Shown here: piece after piece, positions 37,054 to 46,095 of the stretch | Layout of the letters: every line of letters begins with the position of its first letter | Numbering within the stretch: the first letter of the stretch is position 1 | Virus record (IMG/VR): IMGVR_UViG_3300013094_000040 | Location: 1 to 64,000 of that record | Source: a virus | Length of the DNA: 64,000 nucleotides | Reading direction: 5' to 3' (one strand) | Notes under the pieces: generated by a model | Database searches by the model: none | The model's input: only the letters and a program-made list of their open reading frames with translations | Told to the model about the DNA's origin: nothing | Program-made: the position numbers and the translations under genes

Positions 37054-39282
37054 ATGCCAAATTTATATGTTAATGACGCCAGCATCGGTTCTCCGACTAC
37101 GGTCACGGCTTATACATTATTAGTAGGCGGTGGTGGAGGGGGCGGCTTTGCCCAGTCCGGAGTAGGTGGTGGCGGAGGTGGCGCAGGTGGTTTTCTTGAC
37201 AATCAACCAATTACCCTTGATTTAAAAAAATCTTATCCCGTTGTAGTCGGTGCAGGCGGCATTGACACACAAAACGGACAAAATTCTACATTTGGCGGAT
37301 ACACAGCCTACGGTGGCGGTCATGGCGGCTGGCCCGGTAGGGGCAATCCTGGTTCAGGACAAGATGGTGGCTCAGGTGGCGGATCAGTAGGAGATTCAAC
37401 CGGCAATGGAGCCAATGGTGGCGGTGCAGGCGTTCCCGGGCAAGGACACAGTGGAGGTGCAGGTGACGGCCGCAGATTGTATTATGATCATTGCAGTGGC
37501 GGAGGTGGAGGCGGAGCCGGTGGTCCTGGTGGATCAGGAGGCGGTGCTGCTGGCGGGTCTGGAGCCAGAAGTCAATTAACAGGATTTATCTATGCTGCCG
37601 GCGGAGTTGGTGGTATAGCAGAAGCGTGGACTCCGGGTATAAATGCTGCACCTAACACAGGTAACGGTGGCGGTGGTGCAAGTCAAGCACAGCCTGGATC
37701 GGGCGGTACATATGAACCGGGTGGACACGGCGGTTCTGGTATAGTAGTTGTACAATATCAATCTCCTTCGGGACAACCATTGTTTTCGGGCGGTACAATT
37801 ACTACTACCGGCCCATTTATTACTCATACATTTACACAATCTGGCACATTAACTGGGTTTGGCGTTGCAGGTGATTGGCACTTAGTTGAACAAATCTACG
37901 TCAACGCACCAAATGTTCCAGTACCATATGTGCCCAGCACAGTAACATTAAGTGTACACCTTGTTGGCGGAGGTGGTGGGGGTGGCGGTAATGACAGTCA
38001 TCCAGGTTCTGCGGGTTATCCAGGACACCAAATTGATGGTACAATAGATATAAACCTAACTGATAGCGTAAACGTCTATATGGGCGGCGGCGGAGCTGCC
38101 GGTGCGTCGGGTGTAGCGGGGTGGGGTGGTGGAGCAGGTGGATCATCATCGATTGGATATAATGGTGGCTCGGGTGGAGCTGCCGGTGGAGCGGGAAGTT
38201 CCGGCGCAGGTGGTGGCGGTGGTGGAGCCACAGTACTTGAAATAAATGGAACACCTGTAGCAGTAGCTGCCGGGGGTGGCGGTGGTGGTGGAGGCGGAAA
38301 CGTTGGTGCTGCCTGGGGTAAAGGACAACAATATGGCTATCAATCCAGTGGATCTACTGCTGGTGGTCATGGACAAGATAAAGGTGGTGACGGTGGTGGA
38401 GCAGGTGGAGGCGGCGGTGGTTATGATGGTGGTGCAGGCGGCGCTGTCTATGGCGGCGACGAAGGAGCCTGGGCAGGATCAGATGGCAACAATTTAGTTC
38501 CAAGCGGCTGGAGCTCTGCACCTTATACTAATGCTGGTGGTATAGCACAGTCCGGTACAGGTGGCGCAATTACTATATCGTATAATTCTCCAACAGGCAC
38601 TCCATATTTTACTGGCGGATTAATAACAGTATCAGGCACAAAAATTATACATAGATTTAACCAAGATGGCGCTTTATCAACATCATTGATACCAAGTTAC
38701 AGCAATGGTGATTGGCGACGTGTACGTAAGGTGTTTATACATGATAACGGGGTATGGAAACAATCATGGCCTTCAACTGGAACCGAAACATTTATAACTG
38801 GGTCCGGCACATTTACAGTACCACCTGGCATATATGCAATAACTGTTGACGCTGTAGGCGGCGGCGGGGGTGGTGGTGGAGCCGGCGGCGACGAAGAACC
38901 AATTCCTACCGGTGGTGGCGGCGGTGGTGGAGGCCTATTTAAAGGAGTAATCCCTGTGACCCCGGGTACGGTACTAAATTGGAGTATTGGTCAAGGCGGA
39001 GCTGGCGGCGCTGTTGGCAGTAATGGTGGCGATGGCAGCTCTACTATTTTTGGAGCAGCAGTGGCCACTGGTGGTCAGGGCGGCGGATGTGATGGCACCG
39101 GTGGCTCAAGTGTTACTGGAACTCCGGGCGGGAATGGTCCCTATGCTGGCGGCGAAGCTAATTACTCTGGTGGAACAGGTGGAGCACCAAATGGCGGTAA
39201 TGGCGGTGGTTATTATGAGGACGGCGAATACGGACTTCCGGGTGGAGATGGCGGCGCAGGGTCATTAACAATATCCTGGTAA
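37054..39282 (+). CDS. Polyglycine-rich fibre tip / adhesin-like protein (module 1)
   Basis: The 742-residue product contains at least three copies of a domain in which runs of 5-9 glycines alternate with short beta strands: about 22-240, 300-520 and 580-740. Each copy follows a pattern of LVGGGGGGG, VVVGAGG and a closing strand such as GSGIVVVQYQSP or GAITISYNSP. Glycine-rich motifs of this type form the polyglycine sandwich of T-even gp38-like adhesins, and similar repeats occur in other phage tips. The last copy begins with FITGSGTFTVPPGIYAITV, a fibre-tip type strand. It probably contacts the host receptor; the repeats would allow variation by recombination. Confidence 0.65.
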   Translation: MPNLYVNDASIGSPTTVTAYTLLVGGGGGGGFAQSGVGGGGGGAGGFLDNQPITLDLKKSYPVVVGAGGIDTQNGQNSTFGGYTAYGGGHGGWPGRGNPGSGQDGGSGGGSVGDSTGNGANGGGAGVPGQGHSGGAGDGRRLYYDHCSGGGGGGAGGPGGSGGGAAGGSGARSQLTGFIYAAGGVGGIAEAWTPGINAAPNTGNGGGGASQAQPGSGGTYEPGGHGGSGIVVVQYQSPSGQPLFSGGTITTTGPFITHTFTQSGTLTGFGVAGDWHLVEQIYVNAPNVPVPYVPSTVTLSVHLVGGGGGGGGNDSHPGSAGYPGHQIDGTIDINLTDSVNVYMGGGGAAGASGVAGWGGGAGGSSSIGYNGGSGGAAGGAGSSGAGGGGGGATVLEINGTPVAVAAGGGGGGGGGNVGAAWGKGQQYGYQSSGSTAGGHGQDKGGDGGGAGGGGGGYDGGAGGAVYGGDEGAWAGSDGNNLVPSGWSSAPYTNAGGIAQSGTGGAITISYNSPTGTPYFTGGLITVSGTKIIHRFNQDGALSTSLIPSYSNGDWRRVRKVFIHDNGVWKQSWPSTGTETFITGSGTFTVPPGIYAITVDAVGGGGGGGGAGGDEEPIPTGGGGGGGGLFKGVIPVTPGTVLNWSIGQGGAGGAVGSNGGDGSSTIFGAAVATGGQGGGCDGTGGSSVTGTPGGNGPYAGGEANYSGGTGGAPNGGNGGGYYEDGEYGLPGGDGGAGSLTISW

Positions 39283-39290
39283 TAAATTGC

Positions 39291-39298
39291 AATAAATA
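39291..39298 (+). promoter_or_regulatory. T4-type late promoter octamer
   Basis: AATAAATA on the plus strand, 26 bases before the ATG at 39325, in the 42-base gap after the polyglycine gene. Confidence 0.6.
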
Positions 39299-39324
39299 TA
39301 TAGATAATTAGGTAGAAAATAAAC

Positions 39325-40029
39325 ATGATAGATACAACTCAAAATCCTATACAAGGTGAAAAACCCGAGCGTAAACCCGACGAAACCGGCGGTTTTTACG
39401 TACAGGGACATATCAAGATTCACGATCCAGAGTCTAAAGAAGTTTTTGTAGATAAACGTAATGCTATCCACTATGAAAACATTAGTCAGGCTATTGCTTA
39501 TTGTTTGAGCAATAAAAACGGAACAAGCGGAAATTATATATATGAAATGCGTTTTGGTAACGGCGGAAGCAGTATCGATCCAACCGGCGTAATTACATAT
39601 TTGCCTCCTAATACTGGTACACAAAATTCTAATTTATACAATCCTACCTATAGTAAAATTGTTGACGACACCAGCGCATCTAATTTAGACCCTACACGTA
39701 ATTATATTCAAATTCGTCATATTCCGGGCACAGTCTATACAGATATTTTAGTTACTTGTTTATTAGACTACGGCGAACCTGCTGGCCAAACTGCATTTGA
39801 TAACAGTCAAACTTTAGCAGATACATATACGTTCGACGAATTGGGACTAATTGGTCGTAGCACAGACGGTAGTGTTGATCAAACATCTGCTGGTTCATTT
39901 GTTTCTGACACAGGTCCTATGCTAACACACGTTATTTTCCACCCAGTACAAAAGAGTTTAAATCGACTAATTCAAATTGACTATACTGTACGCATACAAA
40001 CCCTAACTAATTTGAGCAGTATTGCCTAA
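39325..40029 (+). CDS. Putative virion structural protein
   Basis: The 234-residue product contains GFYVQGHIKIHDPESKEVFV, NAIHYENISQAIAYCL, YEMRFGNGGSSIDPTGVITY and a C-terminal HVIFHPVQKSLNRLIQIDYTVRIQT. I recall proteins with this pattern among structural genes of T4-like phages of aquatic bacteria, without an assigned role. It lies between two fibre modules and has its own late octamer, which points to a virion or fibre-attachment role. No catalytic motif, signal peptide or membrane segment is seen. Confidence 0.6.
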   Translation: MIDTTQNPIQGEKPERKPDETGGFYVQGHIKIHDPESKEVFVDKRNAIHYENISQAIAYCLSNKNGTSGNYIYEMRFGNGGSSIDPTGVITYLPPNTGTQNSNLYNPTYSKIVDDTSASNLDPTRNYIQIRHIPGTVYTDILVTCLLDYGEPAGQTAFDNSQTLADTYTFDELGLIGRSTDGSVDQTSAGSFVSDTGPMLTHVIFHPVQKSLNRLIQIDYTVRIQTLTNLSSIA

Positions 40030-40041
40030 GGATAATCGGAC

Positions 40042-41205
40042 ATGTCTTATTTAATTACTCAACCCGATGGAACATTAGTACTACAGGTATTAGATGGCAC
40101 CGCCGACGGTCCCAAAGTTAATCCTGGACTAAATGCTTCTGACATTAATTTAATCGGACATAACTATCCTAACTATGGCCAGTTACAAAACGAAAACTTT
40201 ATCAGCTTACTACAAAATTTTGCCAATGACACTCCGCCCTCACAGCCGTTGCCTGGCGAATTGTGGTATGATACCAGCACTGGATTTTTAAAAGTATACA
40301 ATGGTACTAACTTTATTGCTGTAAGTCCTTTAATAATTTCTGCTACAACGCCAGATACACGATTTGTTGGGGTAGAGTGGTGGGACACAACTAATGAACA
40401 ACTTAAAGTATTCAACGGAACAAATTGGAAAGTAATTGGTCCAGCATATAGCATAGTAGATGGCATCAGCGGTGCTATTGTTGAGCACGTGATTGATACT
40501 AATAATGCTTCGCACACCGTTGTAAAAGTCTATACAAACGGTAATTTAATTTCTATAGCCAGTGCAGATGCAACATTTACTCCATTGGTTAGTATTCCTG
40601 GATTCCCGGTAATCAATCCTGGCGTTACTTTAAACGCCAACGGCAATACTCTGATGTATGGAACATCAGTTAATGCACAGCAATTGGGCGGTATTACAGC
40701 TGCTAATTATGCTCGCACTGACATTTCGTCAACCTTTGGAGCTAATATTGCAATAGGCGGCGGGAAACTTGCTATTAACGCATCTCCCGATGGACATATT
40801 GGTTTAGTTAACTCTACCATTAGGGGCAACGTTGCAATATATAACAATGTCAACGGATTAAGCACACGTACACTACATATCAGTGGTGTAGATGGTAGTG
40901 TTGTAGTAGCAAATGATCCAACAGTTCCAATGGGCGTAGCAACTAAAAACTATGTAGACTCTTCTATTGTTACAGCAACAACTCCATTGGCTACAAGTGT
41001 AAGTCCTGGGTTTTCAGGTAATGCAACCTACAACGTTTCTCTATTACCATCAGACAATACCAATTTATTAGCCACTACAGCCTGGACCCAAAGTGCTATT
41101 TCTGCCAGCCTTACTGGACCATGGTTTGGTAGTGCTAAATTTGTAAGTACAGACACACCAGGCCCAGCAGACGGAAACATTGGGGACTTCTGGTTCCAGA
41201 TTTAA
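40042..41205 (+). CDS. Tail fibre-like protein (module 2, shaft)
   Basis: The 387-residue product starts with a domain (about 1-90) containing GTADGPKVNPGLNASDINLIG, YGQLQNENFISLLQNFAND and GELWYDTSTGFLKVYNGT, which is shared with the protein at 43262-44740. A second LWYD/WWDT-type repeat follows (VEWWDTTNEQLKVFNGT). The middle part is beta-rich and includes VATKNYVDSSI, a trimeric fibre phrase, and the protein ends GNIGDFWFQI like the module 1 shaft. The polyglycine gene follows after 5 bases. It is probably a fibre shaft attached by its N-terminal domain to the baseplate. Confidence 0.7.
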   Translation: MSYLITQPDGTLVLQVLDGTADGPKVNPGLNASDINLIGHNYPNYGQLQNENFISLLQNFANDTPPSQPLPGELWYDTSTGFLKVYNGTNFIAVSPLIISATTPDTRFVGVEWWDTTNEQLKVFNGTNWKVIGPAYSIVDGISGAIVEHVIDTNNASHTVVKVYTNGNLISIASADATFTPLVSIPGFPVINPGVTLNANGNTLMYGTSVNAQQLGGITAANYARTDISSTFGANIAIGGGKLAINASPDGHIGLVNSTIRGNVAIYNNVNGLSTRTLHISGVDGSVVVANDPTVPMGVATKNYVDSSIVTATTPLATSVSPGFSGNATYNVSLLPSDNTNLLATTAWTQSAISASLTGPWFGSAKFVSTDTPGPADGNIGDFWFQI

Positions 41206-41210
41206 ACACC

Positions 41211-43205
41211 ATGACATTTTTAAAGTACGGTCTTACCAGAATCAAAGATGCGAACGGTAACTGGAAGCCGCTAAAAGGTCTGTGGCAAAAAACACAAGAT
41301 TCTCTAACAGGCGAGATTGCCTGGACTCCAGTTAAAGACTGGTATACCAAAGCACCGCAAGATGGTGGCTGGCACAGAATTTATCCTACCCCTGCTGGTA
41401 TAAACACCGCTAATCCTACAAGTTTTAATTTTAGAATTTATCAACACTGGTCCAGCGGAACGCAACAAATTAATTTTTCTAATACTGGCGATTACCCATT
41501 GACTATTAGCAACATCGTTGCTAATGATGGATCCTCTACTATTACCACTTTAGATCTAACAGGTATTAATGGCGGTTTGCCTTTTACAATGCAACCGGGC
41601 GACTCAGGATATATTAATTTTAGTGTCAAAGGTATTAACATAGGAACAAGCCTGGGAAATATTGTATTCACACAAGATGTTGGTTACTTTGGTACAGATG
41701 GTAATGCTGCCTACTGGCCCGGTAATCAAACAGTTATTCCTGTTACCAGCTTAGTGTTAGCTGATGTAGCGGGGATAGTAGTTTCACCAAATCCAATTGT
41801 TTATAATTCATACGTTGAAGATCCTCCCAGTTCGATCAATGTTAGAATTGCCTCTGGCACCAACAGCCCTCCTTATGGCGCTAATTTAAATATCTCAAAC
41901 ATTACTATATCTGGCAATGGCTCAGTTAGTAATGTGCCGACAACTGTTGGATTTAACTTTGACACTTACACCGCAAACACCGCACCGTTTACATTAACAG
42001 CGTCTAATTTAAACATTGGTGTTTACAATTCTACTATTACAATTAATAGTAATGCTAATAATAATTTGCCCGGTGGATATATAACCGTTCCTGTAGTTCT
42101 CAACGTTATTAAACCACACGGAAATCAAGTGTTTGGCACTCCTGGAACCTATACCTGGACTGTACCACTTGGAGTTCATCATATTACAACCTACGCTGTG
42201 GGCGGAGGTGGCGGCGGAGGCGGATCCTCATATAGATTTGGCTATGGATCTGGCGGTGGTGGCGGCGGATATTCTACCGTGTCTGTCAATAACTTTACTG
42301 TTACTCCTGGACAAAGTTATTCAATCACAGTTGGAGCTGGCGGTGCAGGTGGCGCCGGAGATATTAGTACAGCAGGTGGCGGAGGTGGAAGAGTCTATGG
42401 CGGAACTGGTGGCACCAGTGTATTCTCTGGACCAGCTGGTTCATTATCGGCCACAGGTGGACAAGGCGGCGAATCGGGCCGTTACGATGACGACGGCGAT
42501 AACGATTTTGACGAAGGTGGAGAAGATGCGGGCGGTAGCGCCGGACCAGGAGGTACATCCGGCCAACACGACACAGCAAACCATCAGGGCGGTGGATTCC
42601 ATGGGGCTAACATGCCCGGAGGCACTGGCGGAAATAATGGCTTTGTGTTTATATCAGGAAATCCACCCGGACAACCAACCGATCAAATTTTAAATGCTAC
42701 TGCTTACGGTCCTAACATACCAATGTATCCAGCGACTAACGGAGTTTATCCAGGATTCTTAAATGCGTATGGTGTATGGAATGTTCCAAATGCTGGAGAT
42801 TGGGGACATAACGATGCCAGCTTTGGTGTAGCCTACGCTACATACATACAAACAGCTGGCAATTATACTGTATACGCCTGTTGCGATAATGCTTGTCAGG
42901 TTACTATTAACGGTATTGATGTGGTTAATAATGCCAATTGGGGTACTGTTAATTCGGGACCTATATATCTTACACCTGGAAATTTAACCATTAATATTGC
43001 GGCACAGAATTGGGGAGGTCCAGCCAGCGTAGCAGTAGCTTTAGCAGATCCTTCGGGAAATTATGTTTGGACAACCAGAAGCATTAACGTATTAGTACCA
43101 GATTCGCGAAATATCTACGGACGCGGCGGAAATGGCGCAGATGCTGCTGGCGCATCCTTGCCAGGATTCCCGGGCAATTCTGGTGCTGTAATTATAAATT
43201 GGTAG
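41211..43205 (+). CDS. Polyglycine-rich fibre tip / adhesin-like protein (module 2)
   Basis: The 664-residue product starts with a short basic segment (LTRIKDANGNWKPLKGLW), then beta-sandwich domains (about 60-300) with INFSNTGDYPLTISNI that resemble Ig-like or ASH-type modules, then one polyglycine domain (about 305-500) with TYAVGGGGGGGGSS and ITVGAGGAGGAG, and a final domain (about 500-640) with YTVYACCDNACQVTINGIDV that resembles PA14-like sugar-binding modules. It closes with another glycine-rich strand ending PGNSGAVIINW, equivalent to GAGSLTISW of module 1. It lies directly behind the module 2 shaft and probably forms the receptor-binding tip. Confidence 0.65.
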   Translation: MTFLKYGLTRIKDANGNWKPLKGLWQKTQDSLTGEIAWTPVKDWYTKAPQDGGWHRIYPTPAGINTANPTSFNFRIYQHWSSGTQQINFSNTGDYPLTISNIVANDGSSTITTLDLTGINGGLPFTMQPGDSGYINFSVKGINIGTSLGNIVFTQDVGYFGTDGNAAYWPGNQTVIPVTSLVLADVAGIVVSPNPIVYNSYVEDPPSSINVRIASGTNSPPYGANLNISNITISGNGSVSNVPTTVGFNFDTYTANTAPFTLTASNLNIGVYNSTITINSNANNNLPGGYITVPVVLNVIKPHGNQVFGTPGTYTWTVPLGVHHITTYAVGGGGGGGGSSYRFGYGSGGGGGGYSTVSVNNFTVTPGQSYSITVGAGGAGGAGDISTAGGGGGRVYGGTGGTSVFSGPAGSLSATGGQGGESGRYDDDGDNDFDEGGEDAGGSAGPGGTSGQHDTANHQGGGFHGANMPGGTGGNNGFVFISGNPPGQPTDQILNATAYGPNIPMYPATNGVYPGFLNAYGVWNVPNAGDWGHNDASFGVAYATYIQTAGNYTVYACCDNACQVTINGIDVVNNANWGTVNSGPIYLTPGNLTINIAAQNWGGPASVAVALADPSGNYVWTTRSINVLVPDSRNIYGRGGNGADAAGASLPGFPGNSGAVIINW

Positions 43206-43227
43206 CAGGAACTGTTTATTAAAAGCT

Positions 43228-43235
43228 CATAAATA
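43228..43235 (+). promoter_or_regulatory. T4-type late promoter octamer
   Basis: CATAAATA on the plus strand, 26 bases before the ATG at 43262, with a GGAG ribosome site 9 bases before that ATG. Confidence 0.55.
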
Positions 43236-43261
43236 ACAATAATACCGCGGAGCAATGAAGA

Positions 43262-44740
43262 ATGCCTTATAATTTAACCCTAACTAACGGAACTGTGCTT
43301 GAGACATTAGCAGACGGTTCTGCTGACACCTCAACTACAAGTATTAACCTAATTGGTAAAAACTTTGCTGGTTATGGTATCTATTTAAATGAAAATTTTA
43401 TCAAATTACTGGAGCATTTTGCTAACAGTACAGCACCCGCAAATCCTTTAAAAGGACAACTTTGGTGGGACACTGGTAATTTATCATTAAAAATTTGGAA
43501 TGGCTCAATTTGGAAAGCTGTTGGTGGCTCGGTTGCTAATAGTAGCCCCCCAACAAATGCTCTTGCTGGCGACCTATGGTTTAACAGCGGCAACGGTGTA
43601 TTAAATGTTTATTCTGGTAGTGATTGGATCACTATTGGTCCAGCTACACCTCCAGGCACAGCATTGACTGGCGTATTAGGTAATAACTTAACAGACAACG
43701 TGTCGGGACTACACACAGTTGGTAACGTTGTGGTTAATAATAAATTAGCTGGCATTGTTAGTACAGAAGCAAATCCATTTACTTTACCAACACCGGTAGC
43801 TGGATTTACAACGATAAACCCCGGATTTAATATTGCTAACAACGTGGTTGTTAGCGGTAACATCACAGCACAAAATATTGTAATTTCTGGAAACGCAACA
43901 TTAAATGGCCAGGCTATTGCTACTACCAGTGGCGGCGGAACAGCTACTTTTGCGGCTCTTAATAATACACCAATTGGTAATGCAACACCAAGCACTGGCG
44001 TCTTTACTACACTATCAGCAACTACAAGTTTAGCGGTCACTGGCTCGTTAACATTAAATGGTGTTCCTGTTGCTACAGCATCGGGCGGTGCTATTAATGG
44101 AACTCCAATTGGTAACGTTGCACCAAGTACAGGTGCCTTTACAACATTAAGTGCCAGCGGTGCAACAGCATTGAACACAGCAACAGGCGCAAGTTTCCAA
44201 GGTATTATTGGTAACGTTTCACCAAAGCCAGCATATTTTACCACAGTCAGCGTTTCTGGTGCAATAACACCAGCATCAAACGCTGCTATTGATTTGGGTA
44301 GTACAAGTAACTGGTTTAACAATGTGTATGGTACTTCTATGCATGCCAAATATGCTGACTTAGCAGAACGTTTTGAAGCAGATCAACCATATTCAGCTGG
44401 TACAGTTGTTGAATTGGGCGGCCCTGCAGAAATTATGGCAGCTGGCGAAGATTTAAGCGAGAATGTCTTCGGCGTCATAAGTACTAATGCAGCGTATTTA
44501 ATGAATTCTACTGCTGGTACCGACAGCACACATCCTCCTGTAGCAGTACAAGGACGTGTTCCTGTTAGAGTAGTAGGTAAAATACGCAAAGGCGATCGTT
44601 TAGTTAGTGCCGGTAATGGCTTAGCCAGAGCAGGTGCTCGCAGTGAAATTACCACATGGAACGTAATTGGTCGCGCATTAGAAGATAAACTCGATACAGC
44701 CGAAGGTACCATTGAAGCTGTAGTTAAATTAAATTCGTAA
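43262..44740 (+). CDS. Tail fibre-like protein with conserved C-terminal autoprocessing-type domain
   Basis: The 492-residue product begins with the same attachment-type domain as the fibre at 40042 (TSINLIGKNFAGYGIYLNEN, LLEHFANSTAP, GQLWWDTGNLSLKIWNG). The centre has near-identical short repeats: APLNNTPIGN-like phrases recur as NTPIGNATPSTGVFTTLSA, GTPIGNVAPSTGAFTTLSA and GIIGNVSPKPAYFTTVSV. The C-terminus contains MHAKYADLAERFEADQPYS, GTVVELGGPAEI, NVFGVISTNAAYLMNS and GRVPVRVVGKIRKGDRLVSA, a conserved end found on many phage fibres and related to G2-type autoproteolytic domains. That end may act in trimerisation and cleavage. Confidence 0.72.
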   Translation: MPYNLTLTNGTVLETLADGSADTSTTSINLIGKNFAGYGIYLNENFIKLLEHFANSTAPANPLKGQLWWDTGNLSLKIWNGSIWKAVGGSVANSSPPTNALAGDLWFNSGNGVLNVYSGSDWITIGPATPPGTALTGVLGNNLTDNVSGLHTVGNVVVNNKLAGIVSTEANPFTLPTPVAGFTTINPGFNIANNVVVSGNITAQNIVISGNATLNGQAIATTSGGGTATFAALNNTPIGNATPSTGVFTTLSATTSLAVTGSLTLNGVPVATASGGAINGTPIGNVAPSTGAFTTLSASGATALNTATGASFQGIIGNVSPKPAYFTTVSVSGAITPASNAAIDLGSTSNWFNNVYGTSMHAKYADLAERFEADQPYSAGTVVELGGPAEIMAAGEDLSENVFGVISTNAAYLMNSTAGTDSTHPPVAVQGRVPVRVVGKIRKGDRLVSAGNGLARAGARSEITTWNVIGRALEDKLDTAEGTIEAVVKLNS

Positions 44741-44752
44741 TAGGAAAAAAAC

Positions 44753-45712
44753 ATGTCATACAGTCAAGGTGGCTTAATTGATGCTAACGATTATAACAAT
44801 TATGTAGGTAACGACCCAACTACTGGGTCAGGAACACTAAACGCTGTTTGGGGTGTTGGTAGCGGAAATGCCGGATATGGATTGACTACAATTCCAAAAG
44901 CAGCAACAAGTGCTGGATTAGTAACAGCCGGACAGTGGGCTACATTCTTTAGCAGATTGAATACCATGTATGGTCATCAATTAAACACTGGATCTGGTAT
45001 CAGTAGTACTGTTAACACTGGAGACTTGATTACATTCCAGAGTTCGTTAAACACAGCTATTGCTAATATATACAGTAACCGTTTAAGTTGTTATGCTCGT
45101 GGCTCTGTTGCCACAGTTGGTTCAAATCCTTATACATTTAACTGGTCCGCTGGTTCTACAGCAAGTGCAGAAAGCAGTAGTTTTTCAAGAACTGTTAGTT
45201 TTGCATCTGGTGATGCTGCACGTTATTTCTTTAACCAAGGCGGTAGAATTAGATTTGTAACTGTTAGTGCAACAAACAACAATAGCCAAGGTCGTTCAGC
45301 AGACTTGGTTGATTTGATTAACAATAAAATTGGTACTATCTCCAACTTTGCTTATGGTAGTAACGCTGGTCGTTCTGGTTCGGGTGGTCAAGGCGTTACC
45401 AACAATACTGGACTTGGCTATTATAGCTTGTCCTCGGGTGCTCAAACTTTAGTTCAAGTAACCAGTACCGGATATCCATACAGCGGTGACTACATATCTA
45501 TCAGCGTTAACTCAAACGGTACTAACGTATCTGGCCACGGCGACTGTGGATCAACAATTACATTTAACGTTACTACTTACCTTGGTGGACTACAGTCAGA
45601 CTTTGGTAACAAAGCGGTTAACATCAGCTGGAATCACCGTATTGACATTGAATATCCAGAAAATACTTACCTTAGCGGTACTCCAAGTTACGGATCAATT
45701 TCAGTTTCCTAA
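44753..45712 (+). CDS. Putative tail fibre/tip structural protein
   Basis: The 319-residue product begins GLIDANDYNNYVG and continues with Gly/Ser/Thr/Asn-rich beta text, including LNTMYGHQLNTGSGIS, FASGDAARYFFNQGGRIRF and RSADLVDLINNKIGTI. The FNQGGxIRF phrase is common in structural proteins of phages, where it lies in a beta-sandwich. Its place at the end of the late virion region and its composition support a fibre-associated role. An AGGA site precedes the ATG. It is the last gene before the operon that starts at 45781. Confidence 0.6.
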   Translation: MSYSQGGLIDANDYNNYVGNDPTTGSGTLNAVWGVGSGNAGYGLTTIPKAATSAGLVTAGQWATFFSRLNTMYGHQLNTGSGISSTVNTGDLITFQSSLNTAIANIYSNRLSCYARGSVATVGSNPYTFNWSAGSTASAESSSFSRTVSFASGDAARYFFNQGGRIRFVTVSATNNNSQGRSADLVDLINNKIGTISNFAYGSNAGRSGSGGQGVTNNTGLGYYSLSSGAQTLVQVTSTGYPYSGDYISISVNSNGTNVSGHGDCGSTITFNVTTYLGGLQSDFGNKAVNISWNHRIDIEYPENTYLSGTPSYGSISVS

Positions 45713-45724
45713 TACCATTTTAGG

Positions 45725-45753
45725 TTGACATCCAGGGTGTAAGATAGTATACT
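45725..45753 (+). promoter_or_regulatory. Near-consensus sigma70-like promoter of the accessory operon
   Basis: TTGACA (45725-45730), exactly 17 bases, TATACT (45748-45753). The predicted start lies near 45760, about 20 bases before the first ATG of the operon. It differs from the octamer promoters used by the preceding virion genes. Confidence 0.7.
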
Positions 45754-45767
45754 AACTGTCTACACCC
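45735..45767. repeat. Inverted repeat enclosing the -10 box
   Basis: GGGTGTA (45735-45741) and TACACCC (45761-45767) are perfect complements flanking the -10 box, with the small palindrome AGTATACT between them. It may be a repressor operator. As RNA it could also act as a weak terminator for the fibre gene, since ATTTTCATTT follows. Confidence 0.5.
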
Positions 45768-45780
45768 ATTTTCATTTAAT

Positions 45781-46095
45781 ATGACCGACATAGAAAAACT
45801 CACCAACGAAGTGCGCCGTGCCACTGACTATCAGGCTAATAAAAAATTCTTACGAGAAAAAATTCAAACAGATTTACATTATGCCCACAACGGCGGACTG
45901 TTTAAGATTACTCCGGAGTTAATTGCTTTTACGCAGGGCTGGCCAATGGATGATATGTATTTAGAAGATGTTTATGGTAATCCAATTCAAGTTGACCGGC
46001 CGGTATTCTTAATACAGGCACAGCAACACTATCAAAAAGTAATGAACACCTGGCACCAACAACATGCAGAACTCAAAAAAATCCGCCGAGTCTAA
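45781..46095 (+). CDS. Small conserved-type phage protein of unknown function
   Basis: The 104-residue product is charged and mostly helical, with KIQTDLHYAHNGGLFKITPEL, DDMYLEDVYGNPIQV and a C-terminal helix NTWHQQHAELKKIRRV. Proteins of this pattern appear in T4-like phages of aquatic bacteria near structural genes, as far as I recall, with no known role. It is the first gene behind the promoter at 45725, and no ribosome binding site is visible in its short leader. The following glycosyltransferase-like gene starts inside it with a 32-base overlap. Confidence 0.65.
   Translation: MTDIEKLTNEVRRATDYQANKKFLREKIQTDLHYAHNGGLFKITPELIAFTQGWPMDDMYLEDVYGNPIQVDRPVFLIQAQQHYQKVMNTWHQQHAELKKIRRV

Noticed and set aside
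37054-39282. Possible CRISPR or tandem DNA repeat because of recurring GGTGGCGG-like text
   Set aside because: The recurrence reflects glycine codons in a coding frame, with no constant repeat and spacer lengths.
43609-44349. 246-codon minus-strand frame inside the fibre gene
   Set aside because: It mirrors repeated Thr/Gly/Asn codons of the fibre and has no independent support.
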